Numbered from the stretch's first letter, positions 1 through 9,648 are shown. The stretch is DNA of 64,000 bases from JBNKFV01 sp050290265 (GCA_050290265.1 JBNKHI010000002.1:1-64000); one strand, 5' to 3'. The notes: generated from the letters alone by a model not told the origin. Program-made: numbers and translations.

Positions 1-1
1 C

Positions 2-754
2 CTAATGAGCCTCTACATCAAAACTAAAACTACCATCATCATGCAATATGATCCGGTTATCCTCACATACGTATTCATTGATTTTGTAACTGGCATCTTC
101 TTTTTTGTAACCGATGGTAAATTTATAGGGTTCTTCAAGAACACCAGGGTCCTCAATGGTTATTTCATTTTGTAAAAGGTTCGGCGCGGTTAAGTAAATC
201 CGCTCAGTCACTTTCATATTTTCACTATGTGGAATATCAATAAATTGTACGTCTTCTCGAATTCCAATAGTTTGAACTTCCAAAACGTCACCCTTCCAAT
301 GACCAACTGCATAACCATTGTATGTCAGCGTCAACTCATCCAGACTTGGTAATGCTTCATTCATATAAATACGACGAGTCTGATCCATAAATTCTGCCAA
401 GACAGTAACTTGACCTGGATTTTGCAAAATCTGTAATGCGTAATGCGCTTCCATAATCGTTGGAACGCCTTCTGCCCGGCACAAGCTACTAGGCGTAGCT
501 AAGGATATATTTTTTTCTTCGGCTTCTTTTTGACGTATTTTTATCGCTTCATACTGACTTTTGTAGGGTTCTTTCAGCTTAGGCTCGCCGCCAGGTGGAG
601 GAGGATCAGGAGAAAATAAATCAGGATAAGGATCTGGATAACGATTCCAAATTCCAGAAATATTGGGTTCTGAAAAAACGTCAAAACTTAACACGCTCAG
701 GGTGAAAAAAATTACTGCCAACTGGACTGTAAAAGCATTTTTTTTAACTTGCAT
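2..754 (-). CDS. secreted protein of unknown function, partner of the DUF6152 gene
   Basis: About 250 residues with a hydrophobic N-terminal signal peptide (residues 1-28, ending in VFSEP), so probably periplasmic. No catalytic motif is recognised. The mature part has a proline-rich segment (YPDPYPDLFSPDPPPPGG) and a conserved-looking core: ILQNPGQVTVLAEFMDQTRR, then YNGYAVGHWKGDVLEV, then PHSENMKVTERIYL and EITIEDPG. From general memory this layout belongs to an unnamed family of secreted bacterial proteins often found beside DUF6152 genes. The ATG at 754 is preferred over a GTG four codons upstream because GTGAG lies 8 bases before it, much as at the neighbouring DUF6152 gene. The stop codon is at 2-4. 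It is probably the last gene of the group starting at the sigma factor near 6340. Confidence 0.75.
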   Translation of the reverse strand: MQVKKNAFTVQLAVIFFTLSVLSFDVFSEPNISGIWNRYPDPYPDLFSPDPPPPGGEPKLKEPYKSQYEAIKIRQKEAEEKNISLATPSSLCRAEGVPTIMEAHYALQILQNPGQVTVLAEFMDQTRRIYMNEALPSLDELTLTYNGYAVGHWKGDVLEVQTIGIREDVQFIDIPHSENMKVTERIYLTAPNLLQNEITIEDPGVLEEPYKFTIGYKKEDASYKINEYVCEDNRIILHDDGSFSFDVEAH

Positions 755-829
755 TGAGATACTCACTTATTAATGTAGACAACATAAATGCCACGTATAT
801 CCATGGCACTACTCATCTAATAACGACAC

Positions 830-1222
830 TTACCAAGCACTCATCTTTGTGCCATCAGGCAATGTGATGGTTAACAGCATTCCGCCGGGCTTACCGTTGC
901 GCAATGGATGATAGGCAATAGAGACATCATCACCCGTCTTAATACTTTTTCGATTCCAACCCGAGTGGCTCAACAAGTTTGGACTACTACCCTCAAGTAC
1001 ATAACTTACTACTTCACCTGTGTCATTAGGCATATCAACAACAACAAACACATGGGGGTTTGTCCATCGAAACTTGCTGACTTTGCCTTTCAGGGTACTA
1101 GTCACATCTTTATCAAACATGGTGAAAGAATGATGTGCATAAGCCGGCTCAGCGGAACCTAACCCTAATAAAACAACACAGGTTATTACCGCAAAGACAG
1201 AAAAAATGCCTTTTGATTTCAT
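830..1222 (-). CDS. DUF6152 family exported protein
   Basis: 130-residue protein with a signal peptide cut after AYA at residue 29, so the mature protein begins HHSF, as expected for DUF6152. The core contains GKVSKFRWTNPHVFVVVDM and a later DDVSIAYHPLRNGKPGG. The function of the family is unknown. The ATG at 1222 is chosen over an in-frame TTG at 1234 because GGAG sits 8 bases upstream of it. It lies between the TonB receptor gene and the secreted unknown protein on the same strand, which suggests the three products act together in the envelope. Confidence 0.85.
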   Translation of the reverse strand: MKSKGIFSVFAVITCVVLLGLGSAEPAYAHHSFTMFDKDVTSTLKGKVSKFRWTNPHVFVVVDMPNDTGEVVSYVLEGSSPNLLSHSGWNRKSIKTGDDVSIAYHPLRNGKPGGMLLTITLPDGTKMSAW

Positions 1223-1262
1223 AAGATACTCCAAGAATCTATTTTTAGAATGAGCCTGACCA

Positions 1263-1296
1263 GAGCGCGATATCCAACACCTAAGATAACGCGCTC
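1263..1296 (-). other. hairpin between receptor gene and DUF6152 gene
   Basis: Arms GAGCGCG (1263-1269) and CGCGCTC (1290-1296) with inner arms TATC/GATA separated by single A mismatches. It lies 17 bases after the receptor stop codon. No T tract follows on the minus strand, so it could be an mRNA-end or stability element rather than an intrinsic terminator. Confidence 0.4.
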
Positions 1297-1312
1297 AATG
1301 GTGAAGCGTAAA

Positions 1313-3754
1313 TTATTTACGCATAGTTAAAGTAATGCCGACTGTTCGCGGGCGAAAGGTCCCCGCTCGGAAGAATTGTGAACCAGCTCCATCATGAGTT
1401 AATGCCAACTCAGGCTGCTCATTAGTAATATTATTTACAAACAAGCTGATGTCATAGTCCTGGAACCTACCACCAAAACGGAGGTTCAACTGCTCAGTCG
1501 CAGGAGGACGCGGTAAATCAGGATCAATCAATGGAGAATTGACATCAACTGGTTTATCTTCTTTCGTTGTTTTGGTGTAGTCAAAACGTCCATAGTAGTC
1601 AACGTCTTTAATAGGCAATACGTACTCAGAGTTAACACTCCACGACCACGGTGCCACATCGAAAGGTTCACCAGCTTGACGAATAATGGTACCGCCCTCA
1701 CCAAGGAAGTCAGTGGTGTAACGGGCATCAGTATAAGCAACAGCAACACCGATAGTTAAACCATCGAGTGGCCGTGCAGCTAGTGCGATATTTAAACCGT
1801 CTATTTGTGCATCGCCTTGATTAAGGGTTGCAAATTTCTGACAATTAGGTAGAAGGAATTGAAACTGCACATCACTCCAACGCATTGTGTAAAGTGCTGC
1901 ATCAATATTTAATTTACCACCCATCAACGTATTTTTACTGCCTAACTCATAACTCCAAAGACTGTCTGATTTCACATTAAGTGCAGATGCAGCATCAAAT
2001 CCAATGGCGGCACCCTCGGCAGCACAAGTTGAACCAGCTGCTTCGGAAATACCTGGACCACGAAAACCTTTGGCGGCATTGGCATAAAAAAGATTGTTAT
2101 CATCCGCTTGATAGGAAATACCAAACTTCGGCGTTACTGGAGAACTCGATGTATTTAATGCCGAGCGTTTACCATTGGTTTCATAATCCACAGGGTTATC
2201 AGGACCGGCAAACAATGGGCCCGCAATAAAACTGGTGTAATCATAATCCGCTTTGGTATAACGCAAGCCAACAGTTGCCGTTAACTTGTCCGTAAGGTCA
2301 TAATCGATTTGACCAAAAATGGCCGTCTGCTTGTCGGTATGAGAAATATCTTGAGAAACAAAGTACTTACCTTGATAGAGTTCCACACCCCACACATCAG
2401 ACACTGACGTGATATCGCCCGGAAAAAAACCGGAAGCAGGGTCATCTGGAAACGCATAAAGTGAACGTCCGTTTAGTACTGCCTGCTCTGCACCAAATTG
2501 CATAACATCCAACAGGCGCTCATCACTTCCATCAAAAGAATCCTTTGTCGTTGCATCTATATAATGCACACCAACCACCCAATTTAAACGTGACTCCATG
2601 CTGATGCCTTGCAAACGCAATTCTTGTGTGAATACACGCTGCGATGTATCTGATACCGTGCTTGGAAAGTATTCAGAAAATTGAGCGGGGATCTGGTCTG
2701 AGTATTCAGCATTAAGCGCTAATGAAAGCGCAAGATCGTCAGTTCTACTCGACGTATCACGACTCAAATACGACGTATTAGAAATTAATGTCATATCATC
2801 CATTTCGTATTCAATTTCTAAAGCTGGAAGGTAAAACTTGTCTTTATTGTATTGAGGAAAGGCATCAAGACTGGTCGAAAAGTCACTTGCCGACGCATTA
2901 GATGCAGCAACTTCATAACGAGAACTATCATCGATTTCCAGGTCTTGATAGAACAAAGAGGGTGTAATCGTTAATGTATCCGTCGCTCTAAATCCAACCG
3001 CAACTCGACCAACCAACACGGATTCACTATTAATATCTTCATCTACCAGCTGATCAGTCAGGCGATCCAATCGATCAATATAGCCGCCATCAGTACGCGT
3101 AAAGATACTCCCGCGAAATCCCACTTTATCTTCAATAATCGGCGCTCCAAAGGCATAACCCGCTTCGTAACTTTCACTACCATTTTTGGTAGTAGATGCT
3201 TCTGCTCGAGCATACATGGAAGTTTCATCGTAAGATGGTGCAGGAGTAATAAAGCGCACTGCACCACCCATCGAACCAGTACCAAACAACGTGCCTTGAG
3301 GCCCATTCAAAACCTCAACTCGCTCAAGGTCAAAAATACGCGGATAAGGGTTGCTTAGAGAAGGAGTCACACCCGTTCGTATTTGAATAGGTGCATCATC
3401 AATATACACACCTGTTGTGGGAATACCTGAAGACGAAGCGATACCACGTATCGCAATTTGCGATTGACCGGGACCAAAATATTGTGCCGATTGACCAAAG
3501 GTAATGCTGGGCTGAAGCCTCGCCAAATCATCGATAGACCTAACACCTTTCTTATCCAGACTAATCTGAGTCTCAGCTACGATATTTAAAGGTACGGTAG
3601 ACAGGCTTTCTGAACGGCGCTGCGCGGTTACCGTAATTTCTTCCAAAGCGTACCCAGAATCTTTTTTATCTTCTTGTGCATTTACTCCCGCAGCAATACA
3701 AAACGCTGACATGCCCGCAAAAAATATTTTATCGACTGAACGATATTTTGACAT
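1313..3754 (-). CDS. TonB-dependent outer-membrane receptor of the FecI/FecR-linked type
   Basis: Starting at the ATG at 3754 this is an 813-residue receptor with its own signal peptide (FFAGMSAFCIAAGVNAQ), a TonB-box-like EEITVTAQRR, a plug domain (IRGIASSSG; VEVLNGPQGTLFGTGSMGGA) and a beta-barrel ending in aromatic-rich strands (FRPRTVGITLTMRK). GGGAGAG lies just upstream of this ATG, a strong ribosome site. The frame stays open for a further 576 bases and encodes an STN-like domain, so a longer product is possible (separate entry). With the sigma factor and FecR genes upstream it resembles siderophore or substrate receptors that signal their own occupancy. The ligand cannot be read from sequence. 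Confidence 0.85.
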   Translation of the reverse strand: MSKYRSVDKIFFAGMSAFCIAAGVNAQEDKKDSGYALEEITVTAQRRSESLSTVPLNIVAETQISLDKKGVRSIDDLARLQPSITFGQSAQYFGPGQSQIAIRGIASSSGIPTTGVYIDDAPIQIRTGVTPSLSNPYPRIFDLERVEVLNGPQGTLFGTGSMGGAVRFITPAPSYDETSMYARAEASTTKNGSESYEAGYAFGAPIIEDKVGFRGSIFTRTDGGYIDRLDRLTDQLVDEDINSESVLVGRVAVGFRATDTLTITPSLFYQDLEIDDSSRYEVAASNASASDFSTSLDAFPQYNKDKFYLPALEIEYEMDDMTLISNTSYLSRDTSSRTDDLALSLALNAEYSDQIPAQFSEYFPSTVSDTSQRVFTQELRLQGISMESRLNWVVGVHYIDATTKDSFDGSDERLLDVMQFGAEQAVLNGRSLYAFPDDPASGFFPGDITSVSDVWGVELYQGKYFVSQDISHTDKQTAIFGQIDYDLTDKLTATVGLRYTKADYDYTSFIAGPLFAGPDNPVDYETNGKRSALNTSSSPVTPKFGISYQADDNNLFYANAAKGFRGPGISEAAGSTCAAEGAAIGFDAASALNVKSDSLWSYELGSKNTLMGGKLNIDAALYTMRWSDVQFQFLLPNCQKFATLNQGDAQIDGLNIALAARPLDGLTIGVAVAYTDARYTTDFLGEGGTIIRQAGEPFDVAPWSWSVNSEYVLPIKDVDYYGRFDYTKTTKEDKPVDVNSPLIDPDLPRPPATEQLNLRFGGRFQDYDISLFVNNITNEQPELALTHDGAGSQFFRAGTFRPRTVGITLTMRK

Positions 3755-4195
3755 TTTACTCTCCCGTGAAGTGATACAGCTTGCATTATCGATTACGATA
3801 AGAACGCCGTTTTTTGTCAGGCCACCGGAAAATTTTGTATTGCTCAACATAATACTGAGCGCTTCTTTAACGCCATACTTACCTACAACAGGATTTATTC
3901 CCGTTCTAATTTCAAGGTAATGAGGATACAGCAATTGGAGTTTTGTCGTCTGAACGAATTTATCTAATGCCCGCCCAAGAGTTTTTTCTTCAATATCAAA
4001 AATATATTGATCGTTATTATATTGATCATTAACTATTGGAGTAACAGCATTAGCTACAGATACGGTTGCATACCTCAACAGCAAGGCACAAAAAACCAAT
4101 AGCAAAAATAATTCAAAGACCATTCTTGCCAGTTTGCAAACTCTATACTCAGAGCGTTTTAAAGAATTACAATGTGATTTTCCACTGACCTTCAT
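3755..4195 (-). other. in-frame upstream region encoding an STN-like signalling domain
   Basis: The frame of the receptor continues upstream without a stop. From the ATG at 4195 it encodes a basic segment, a hydrophobic stretch (FELFLLLVFCALLL) ending VSVANA, then an STN-like domain (YIFDIEEKTLGRALDKFVQ ... VGKYGVKEALSIMLSNTKF ... LIVID). STN domains precede the plug in signalling receptors and contact the FecR anti-sigma. Here a second, complete signal peptide follows the STN domain, which is abnormal. Either one fused receptor is made, or the receptor is started separately at 3754. None of the upstream start codons (4123, 4195, 4207, 4330) has a good ribosome site. Confidence 0.55.
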
Positions 4196-4330
4196 AACTA
4201 AAGACATCCGAGAAGAGGAAAACAGACAAAAAAAGTATTTTTCGAATGAACAAACAAAAAGATAATAGATGCCGACACTGTATAATCTGAATACCAACGT
4301 TAACAGAAACTCATGTACCGTCAGCAGCAT

Positions 4331-4636
4331 CTGTGCCTAGATTTTTATCCGACGAGCGAGCATTAGTCACCAACTCGCTTGTCGACAAGACTGAATACCC
4401 AGCTATCGCTAAACACTAACCTAACTATAAAAAGGTCAACACAACTGAGTTTCGCCAAACTAAAAGCCTGCCTTGACTTATTATTTTTATCCCATTGATC
4501 CATAGCAGCACCGAAGAAATAACGTAATTACGGCAATGTTAACGGTCACAACCCCAAAAATTTACTACCACATTGCCATAGACGGACTTTTATTCAATGT
4601 GCGAAATCAACGAAGCTAACAGATAATAATGCACAA
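4331..4636. other. gap between fecR-like gene and receptor gene; no gene seen
   Basis: About 300 bases without a convincing reading frame. Such a gap is normal between fecR and a receptor driven by its own ECF sigma factor and should hold the receptor promoter. I could not define a -35/-10 pair. Confidence 0.4.
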
Positions 4637-5716
4637 TTAGCCCTTATTTTTCTTCGATAAGACGACTTGATTGTCACTAACTCTTTCCACATCGATTCCC
4701 AACATTACTTCCAATGCATCAAACATCGCTTCCACCTCACCAACTTTAAAATACCCTGCGACAGGCAAGTCACGAATATTCTCGCCACGCAGTTCAATCC
4801 GAACATTGGTATAGAGGCTCATTTCATCAATGAATTCAGCCAAAGACTCGCCAGAGAAAGCTAGCAATCCAGTTCGCCATGACAGCCTACGTTGCTGTTC
4901 CGCGGTATCGAGAAATTCTACTTTGTCCACTTTATCAGTAAATATCGCAGCCTGTTGTGCAGTTAATTCCACCAGAGTATGCGACAGCGCTATATCATTT
5001 TGTAGCGCCGCAGACTCCGCCATACTATATTCACGAGGCGTTGACGACAGCGCTACACGCCCCTCAGCCACGACAACACCAACAGTATCAGCGCGATAGG
5101 CCACAGAAAACTGCGTGCCGACAGCTGTAACAACCCCCTTACCTGAGAAAACTGAGAATGGCCTGGTTTTATCGTGTGCCACCTTAAAAAAGGCCTGACC
5201 AGTTAACAACTGAATGCGCCTGGCACTTTCTGTAAAAACAACTCGGATTTTAGAATTGGTATCCAGCTCCACAACAGACCCATCCGATAAATTAACAGTT
5301 TTTTGTTCACCCACTACGGTTAGATAACTGGATACAACGGCAGGCTTAACGTTGAAAACACGCTGATAATACATGCCGGCAAAGACTAGAAAAATAATGC
5401 AAGCAGCGCTTGCGATCAGTGAGTATAACCAGGGGCGCGATTCTGAACCCGCAGTGTTATCTGGAGAATTAACAGATATGTATGACTCTGCTTCGGGATA
5501 ATCATTCAATGCCTCAACCAGATCCAAAGAGCCCCAAATTGGAGCCATCTTTACAAACGCTTCTCGATGATACACACTTTTATTTCGCCACTGCTTAAAT
5601 TGATTAACCTCTTCAATGGATACATCACCTTCATCAAGGCGTATGAGCCATTCTGCGGCTTGCTCTTCGAGGGCGTCGATATCAGGCAAAGATACCACTT
5701 TATTTTTATTACTCAT
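4637..5716 (-). CDS. FecR-type anti-sigma / sigma regulator
   Basis: 359 residues from the ATG at 5716 (a TTG four codons upstream is possible). Cytoplasmic N-terminal DUF4880-like part with EEQAAEWLIRLDEG and FKQWRNKSVYHREAF; one membrane helix at about 97-115 (SLIASAACIIFLVFAGMYY); periplasmic FecR domain from about 128 with LSDGSVVELDTNSKIRV, TGQAFFKV and FSVFSGKGVVTAVGTQFSV; C-terminal STN-like region (LAEFIDEMSLYTNVRIEL ... VEAMFDALEVMLGIDVE). It would relay receptor occupancy to the sigma factor encoded 15 bases upstream. Family and topology are clear; the signal is unknown. Confidence 0.9.
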   Translation of the reverse strand: MSNKNKVVSLPDIDALEEQAAEWLIRLDEGDVSIEEVNQFKQWRNKSVYHREAFVKMAPIWGSLDLVEALNDYPEAESYISVNSPDNTAGSESRPWLYSLIASAACIIFLVFAGMYYQRVFNVKPAVVSSYLTVVGEQKTVNLSDGSVVELDTNSKIRVVFTESARRIQLLTGQAFFKVAHDKTRPFSVFSGKGVVTAVGTQFSVAYRADTVGVVVAEGRVALSSTPREYSMAESAALQNDIALSHTLVELTAQQAAIFTDKVDKVEFLDTAEQQRRLSWRTGLLAFSGESLAEFIDEMSLYTNVRIELRGENIRDLPVAGYFKVGEVEAMFDALEVMLGIDVERVSDNQVVLSKKNKG

Positions 5717-5731
5717 TAGGTTTACCAAAGA

Positions 5732-6340
5732 TCACCGAGCCGAACGAAAAGGCAATGGGGTTACCACCTTCCGGTTCCCATTATTAGATTTTTCACGCCG
5801 CTTAGCAGGGAAAGCATCAAGCTCAGATAAATCATACCCCCGTTCAGCCAAATAATTTTTACACGCTACCAAGGCTCTCACCACTCTTTTTTCAGCTGCC
5901 TGCTTGGATATATTTAACTCGTCTGCAATTTCATTAAATTTTAGGTGATCCATCTTTTTCATTAGCAATGGAATACGATATTCAGGTGCTAAGCTAGCGA
6001 TTGCTTGAGAAAGAACATATAATTTTCGCTTACTGTCTAGATCGTCATCCATTGATACCTGCTGCCCGTCAATAAGCGCCTCCATTCCGCCCACAGTATC
6101 ATCAGCATAATCAGTTTTTGAGTAAGCATGTTTCTTAATTTCATAAAGCGACAAATTTTTTGCAATCTTCAATAGAAAGGCTTTCGGATCCCTAATTTCA
6201 CTTTTTAGTTCAGCAGCAAAGGCTCTAAGAAAAATCTCCTGAGTCAACTCGTCAACATCTTCAGGTCGAGGACAATACTTCGCCACTACTCGTCTAATGG
6301 TAGCTTCATTTTCAATGAATGCTTTTAAGATATTTGACAT
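5732..6340 (-). CDS. ECF RNA polymerase sigma factor, FecI-like
   Basis: 202 residues. Region 2 at about 4-75 (EDVDELTQEIFLRAF, then DPKAFLLKIAKNLS) and region 4 helix-turn-helix at about 113-163 (LAPEYRIPLLMKKMDHL, then FNEIADELNISKQAAEKRVVRAL). A basic tail of about 40 residues follows region 4, longer than usual. It is transcribed just ahead of the fecR-like gene and would direct polymerase to the receptor gene downstream. The start codon overlaps an inverted repeat (separate entry). I saw no clear Fur box upstream, so iron control is not supported. Confidence 0.9.
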   Translation of the reverse strand: MSNILKAFIENEATIRRVVAKYCPRPEDVDELTQEIFLRAFAAELKSEIRDPKAFLLKIAKNLSLYEIKKHAYSKTDYADDTVGGMEALIDGQQVSMDDDLDSKRKLYVLSQAIASLAPEYRIPLLMKKMDHLKFNEIADELNISKQAAEKRVVRALVACKNYLAERGYDLSELDAFPAKRREKSNNGNRKVVTPLPFRSAR

Positions 6341-6390
6341 GCTAGTATTTTCAACCCAGTCATTTTCCTGTAATTAGACGAGACTAGCAT
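6339..6390 (-). promoter_or_regulatory. inverted repeat overlapping the sigma-factor start codon
   Basis: ATGCTAGT at 6339-6346 and its exact complement ACTAGCAT at 6383-6390 flank the leader. In the mRNA the downstream arm contains AU of the initiation AUG, so pairing would hide the start. Equally it could be a DNA operator. Eight base pairs with a 36-base loop is modest evidence. Confidence 0.3.
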
Positions 6391-7613
6391 AAGCACAATT
6401 TTCGAAAAAGATCACCGCCACCAATCAAACCTGATCTACACCACCTCAAAATTTTAAAATGAGTTTATCCAACCACACTCAAAAATCTTCGCACGCCCTA
6501 AATATCAATATTTTTTACAAGAAACCTCGGCAATCCCGCAAAAACTGCCATAAAAAGGTTTCTACCCAAAGTATGACTGGATCAACTATATATTTGACAG
6601 GCACACAATTAAGTTTAAATATGCAACACTGTGTTAGCAATTTGGATTGAAAACCATACTAAAAAAGTCTCGTTAATTACCGTCCTTCTGCGCTCATACT
6701 AGCTAGTCATCACCACGACAGCCCCCTTCCCTATAAAATTAATGAGAGTGAAAGGTTTCAGTTATCGATACAGATAGAGAAAGCTTCATATTTTTTTCGC
6801 CAATAATACCTACGTACATACTTATAACCACACTTAACCATTTGGCTTTTAACATTTTTCAAAAGCCGTAAAAATCCTACTACCCTTTCGACGAAGATCA
6901 CTAGCTGCTTTACAGACTTTTAACGACACCAGTCAATGCAGCTGATCCAAAGCCTAGTAAAATCAATGCAATCCAACATATCAAATTTAGGCCTACAAGG
7001 ATTTCACCCATATCGCACACTGAGCCCGCATAGCGGTATCGTCAGATAAAAAACTTATTCAAAAAGCATAAAACTAAACATGACTGGAAATATTCTGACC
7101 TTTTCTCAATAAGAAAATCATTGCGAGAACCATTTGATTCCGTAATCTCTAGCAGATATCCAAGCCATATTCCCACCGCAGTCTTTAAACAACGAAAATG
7201 ACACTCCTAGTAAATTTATCTTTTGTACGTACATCTAAAACACGTCAATAGCCAACTAGAGCAGTGCTATCACAACAATCACAAAAACTGGTGTTGACCA
7301 TATAACTGGGATCAACGGTTTTTCTGGTATTGTTAAGCTGAGCGAGGCGTTACCCATCCCATCAAAATATTTTGCATAAACTTAAAGCATTTATTTATGA
7401 GTTATATTGTCGTGAAAAATGCATATAGGTGCGAGAAATTCGCAACTTCGCTTTACGAGGCAATTTCTATTTCTGTAGCACCTTCGCTATTCAACTAATT
7501 CCAATTATAGTCACAGCTATATTCGATGATGCGAGAGGAGAAACATTCATTAATTGCACTAAAAATCAGTGTTTAATGAACAGCTATACTAATACTAGCA
7601 GGGGAAAGGGGTT
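6391..7613. other. long region without recognisable genes
   Basis: About 1.2 kb, AT-rich. The only open frames are short (under 75 codons), lack ribosome sites and have compositions unlike proteins. No tRNA-like fold, tandem repeat or mobile-element remnant was recognised. The promoter of the sigma operon is expected near 6391-6460. Confidence 0.4.
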
Positions 7614-7647
7614 GGCCCGCAGCACTATTGCGCAATACTGGCGGGCC
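7614..7647 (-). terminator. putative terminator of the ferulate/protocatechuate genes
   Basis: Hairpin with outer arms GGCCCGC (7614-7620) and GCGGGCC (7641-7647) and an inner palindrome TATTGCGCAATA. It begins about 15 bases beyond the stop codon of the AMP ligase gene. No strong T tract follows, so efficiency is uncertain. Confidence 0.45.
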
Positions 7648-7663
7648 TAAATAACACGAGTAA

Positions 7664-9541
7664 CTAGCAGGAGGAAGTAATCACGCGAGGATCAGCTTCG
7701 TCGTGAAACAATACCTGAATCAGATCGGGCCGATTACGCTCCAGAATACGGCGATTGAGAGTACCTTTTTGGGTGATTTCCCCAGCCGATTCAGATGCAG
7801 GCTCAGTCAACAGTACAGCGCCCACCAGACGATTAGAGCTGCCGGTTCCGGTGCGGCAAAATTCACGAATATGCTCTGCAAACAAAGACTTCACCGCAGG
7901 ATGCTGCCCCAGCTCAACTTCGCCCAGCTCTGGCTGATTATCCAGCCCCGCAGCACTACGGCAGGCGTCCCAATCGGGAAAGATCATCAAACGAACATCT
8001 GACTGACCATCACCAACTACCACGAGATCATTTACCAGACTCTGCATCTGTTCCAGTGCTTTCAAACGCAAAGCCCCCGCCGCAACGCGAGTACCAGAAG
8101 TCAGTTTAAAGTCTTCACTTTGACGGCCTTCAAAACGCATGCCCAAGCCAGGTTCATTTTCATCAACGAAGCTCACCAGGTCGCCAGAAAGGAAGTACCC
8201 TTCGTCATCGAACGCTTCAGCCGTTGCAACCGGGTTACGCCAATAACCTGGTGTTAAGTTTGGACCTTTGTAGCGCGCTTCATAATGCCCGTTACCGGCA
8301 TCAATTAATTTCATGCGCAGACCGGGAGCGGGCAATCCCACTACACCAGGGCTACTCGCCTTTTTATTACCAAACAAGGCGATAGGAGCTGTTTCAGTCA
8401 TCCCCAAGCCCGTGACAATAAGCAGCCGTTTGCCCAACGCCTTGATCGCCAAACGCTCAATAGCCTCCCAGGTAGCTGGCTGCATCGCAGCGGCGGCATA
8501 CCAGATAAATTCAAGATCTTTAAAAAAATTGTCGCGCAGCTGCTCATCTTTTTCCATGTAGGGAATCAATGCATCAAAACCCATAGGCACATTGAAATAC
8601 AAAGTCGGTGACACGCGCTTAAGGAGCTCTACCGACTTACTGATCAGGTCTTTGGTCGGCTTACCTGGGTCAATATAAAGCGTACCGCCATTGTGTAACA
8701 CCAAGTTAAAGTCACTGTTACCACCGGCAGTATGATTCCACGGCAACCAATCAACTAACACCGGTGGCCTTTCGCCCAGGCTTTTGCATATCTGACGTTT
8801 TTGCTGGGAGTTTACACACAGCATGCGATGCGTATTGATAACAGCTTTTGGCGCACCAGAGGAACCTGACGTAAAGAGGAACTTGGCAATCGTATCGCCG
8901 GTGACAGCCTCTGCAGCAGCTTTCACCGCATCAACATTGCTGCCATCGCCCATCATATTTTGCAGCAATGGCGCGCGATCAGTCGGATTGCCTAACGACA
9001 TTACCGGTAATGCCGCATCAAAAGCGTTGTCGATGGCTTTGGAAAAACGCTCGCCATCTTCAACAATAACCAAGCCAGGCGTGAGAATGTCAAACGTTGT
9101 GTTCAGCTTGGCGTAATCGTTAGTCTGTAACGCATAAGCAGGCGCAACGGGCGACAAAGGCACGCCCACATAAAGTGCAGCCAACATCACCAATGCATGC
9201 TGGATACTGTTATCAGCCATGATGACAATAGGATTTTCTTGCCCTAGCGAAAGACCGAGAAACGCCTCACCAATTTTTAAAACCTGATCTTTCATTTCGC
9301 CATAGGTGAGTATTTTTTCACCCTCAGCTGTTTGCTCTACGATATAGGCTCGATCAGGACACTCTGCACTCCACTTGTCTATCCAGTCACCAATACGGGT
9401 ATCGAAGTCACCTAACGGCTCGGCGATATCCATCAACAAGACATCATCAGATTGCCTGGTGATAGTCACTTTAGATTCAATAAACGATACGTCGCGCAAA
9501 GGAAACTGTTTTAGATCCACAACACTGTCGGAATTAGTCAT
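7664..9541 (-). CDS. fcs: AMP-forming aryl-CoA ligase, feruloyl-CoA synthetase type
   Basis: 625 residues, the usual length of feruloyl-CoA synthetases, which activate ferulate, caffeate or p-coumarate with ATP and CoA. ANL-superfamily motifs: phosphate-binding TSGSSGAPK at 224-232, DWLPWNHTAGG near 264, GMTETAP at 380-386, SGDL at 452 and GRQSEDFKLTSG at 472-483. The WNHTAGG and SEDFKL forms are typical of this subfamily. It is the last gene after ligM, ligA, ligB and an NTF2-like gene. No enoyl-CoA hydratase/aldolase, needed to release vanillin, is in the window. Substrate is inferred from subfamily and neighbours. Confidence 0.8.
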   Translation of the reverse strand: MTNSDSVVDLKQFPLRDVSFIESKVTITRQSDDVLLMDIAEPLGDFDTRIGDWIDKWSAECPDRAYIVEQTAEGEKILTYGEMKDQVLKIGEAFLGLSLGQENPIVIMADNSIQHALVMLAALYVGVPLSPVAPAYALQTNDYAKLNTTFDILTPGLVIVEDGERFSKAIDNAFDAALPVMSLGNPTDRAPLLQNMMGDGSNVDAVKAAAEAVTGDTIAKFLFTSGSSGAPKAVINTHRMLCVNSQQKRQICKSLGERPPVLVDWLPWNHTAGGNSDFNLVLHNGGTLYIDPGKPTKDLISKSVELLKRVSPTLYFNVPMGFDALIPYMEKDEQLRDNFFKDLEFIWYAAAAMQPATWEAIERLAIKALGKRLLIVTGLGMTETAPIALFGNKKASSPGVVGLPAPGLRMKLIDAGNGHYEARYKGPNLTPGYWRNPVATAEAFDDEGYFLSGDLVSFVDENEPGLGMRFEGRQSEDFKLTSGTRVAAGALRLKALEQMQSLVNDLVVVGDGQSDVRLMIFPDWDACRSAAGLDNQPELGEVELGQHPAVKSLFAEHIREFCRTGTGSSNRLVGAVLLTEPASESAGEITQKGTLNRRILERNRPDLIQVLFHDEADPRVITSSC

Positions 9542-9648
9542 GTTGCTACCATGCCTCTATTAGTAAATTATTCTTTATGACAGACATATGCAGGGGCAAT
9601 TTTCACCGCTAAGCCCTCATCTGCAGCCCAAGCCAGAACCGCGATCAC

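Noticed and set aside
6459..7650. Short plus-strand frames at 6459-6650 and 7429-7650
   Set aside because: Under 75 codons, no ribosome site, no recognisable protein; the second runs through the putative terminator hairpin.
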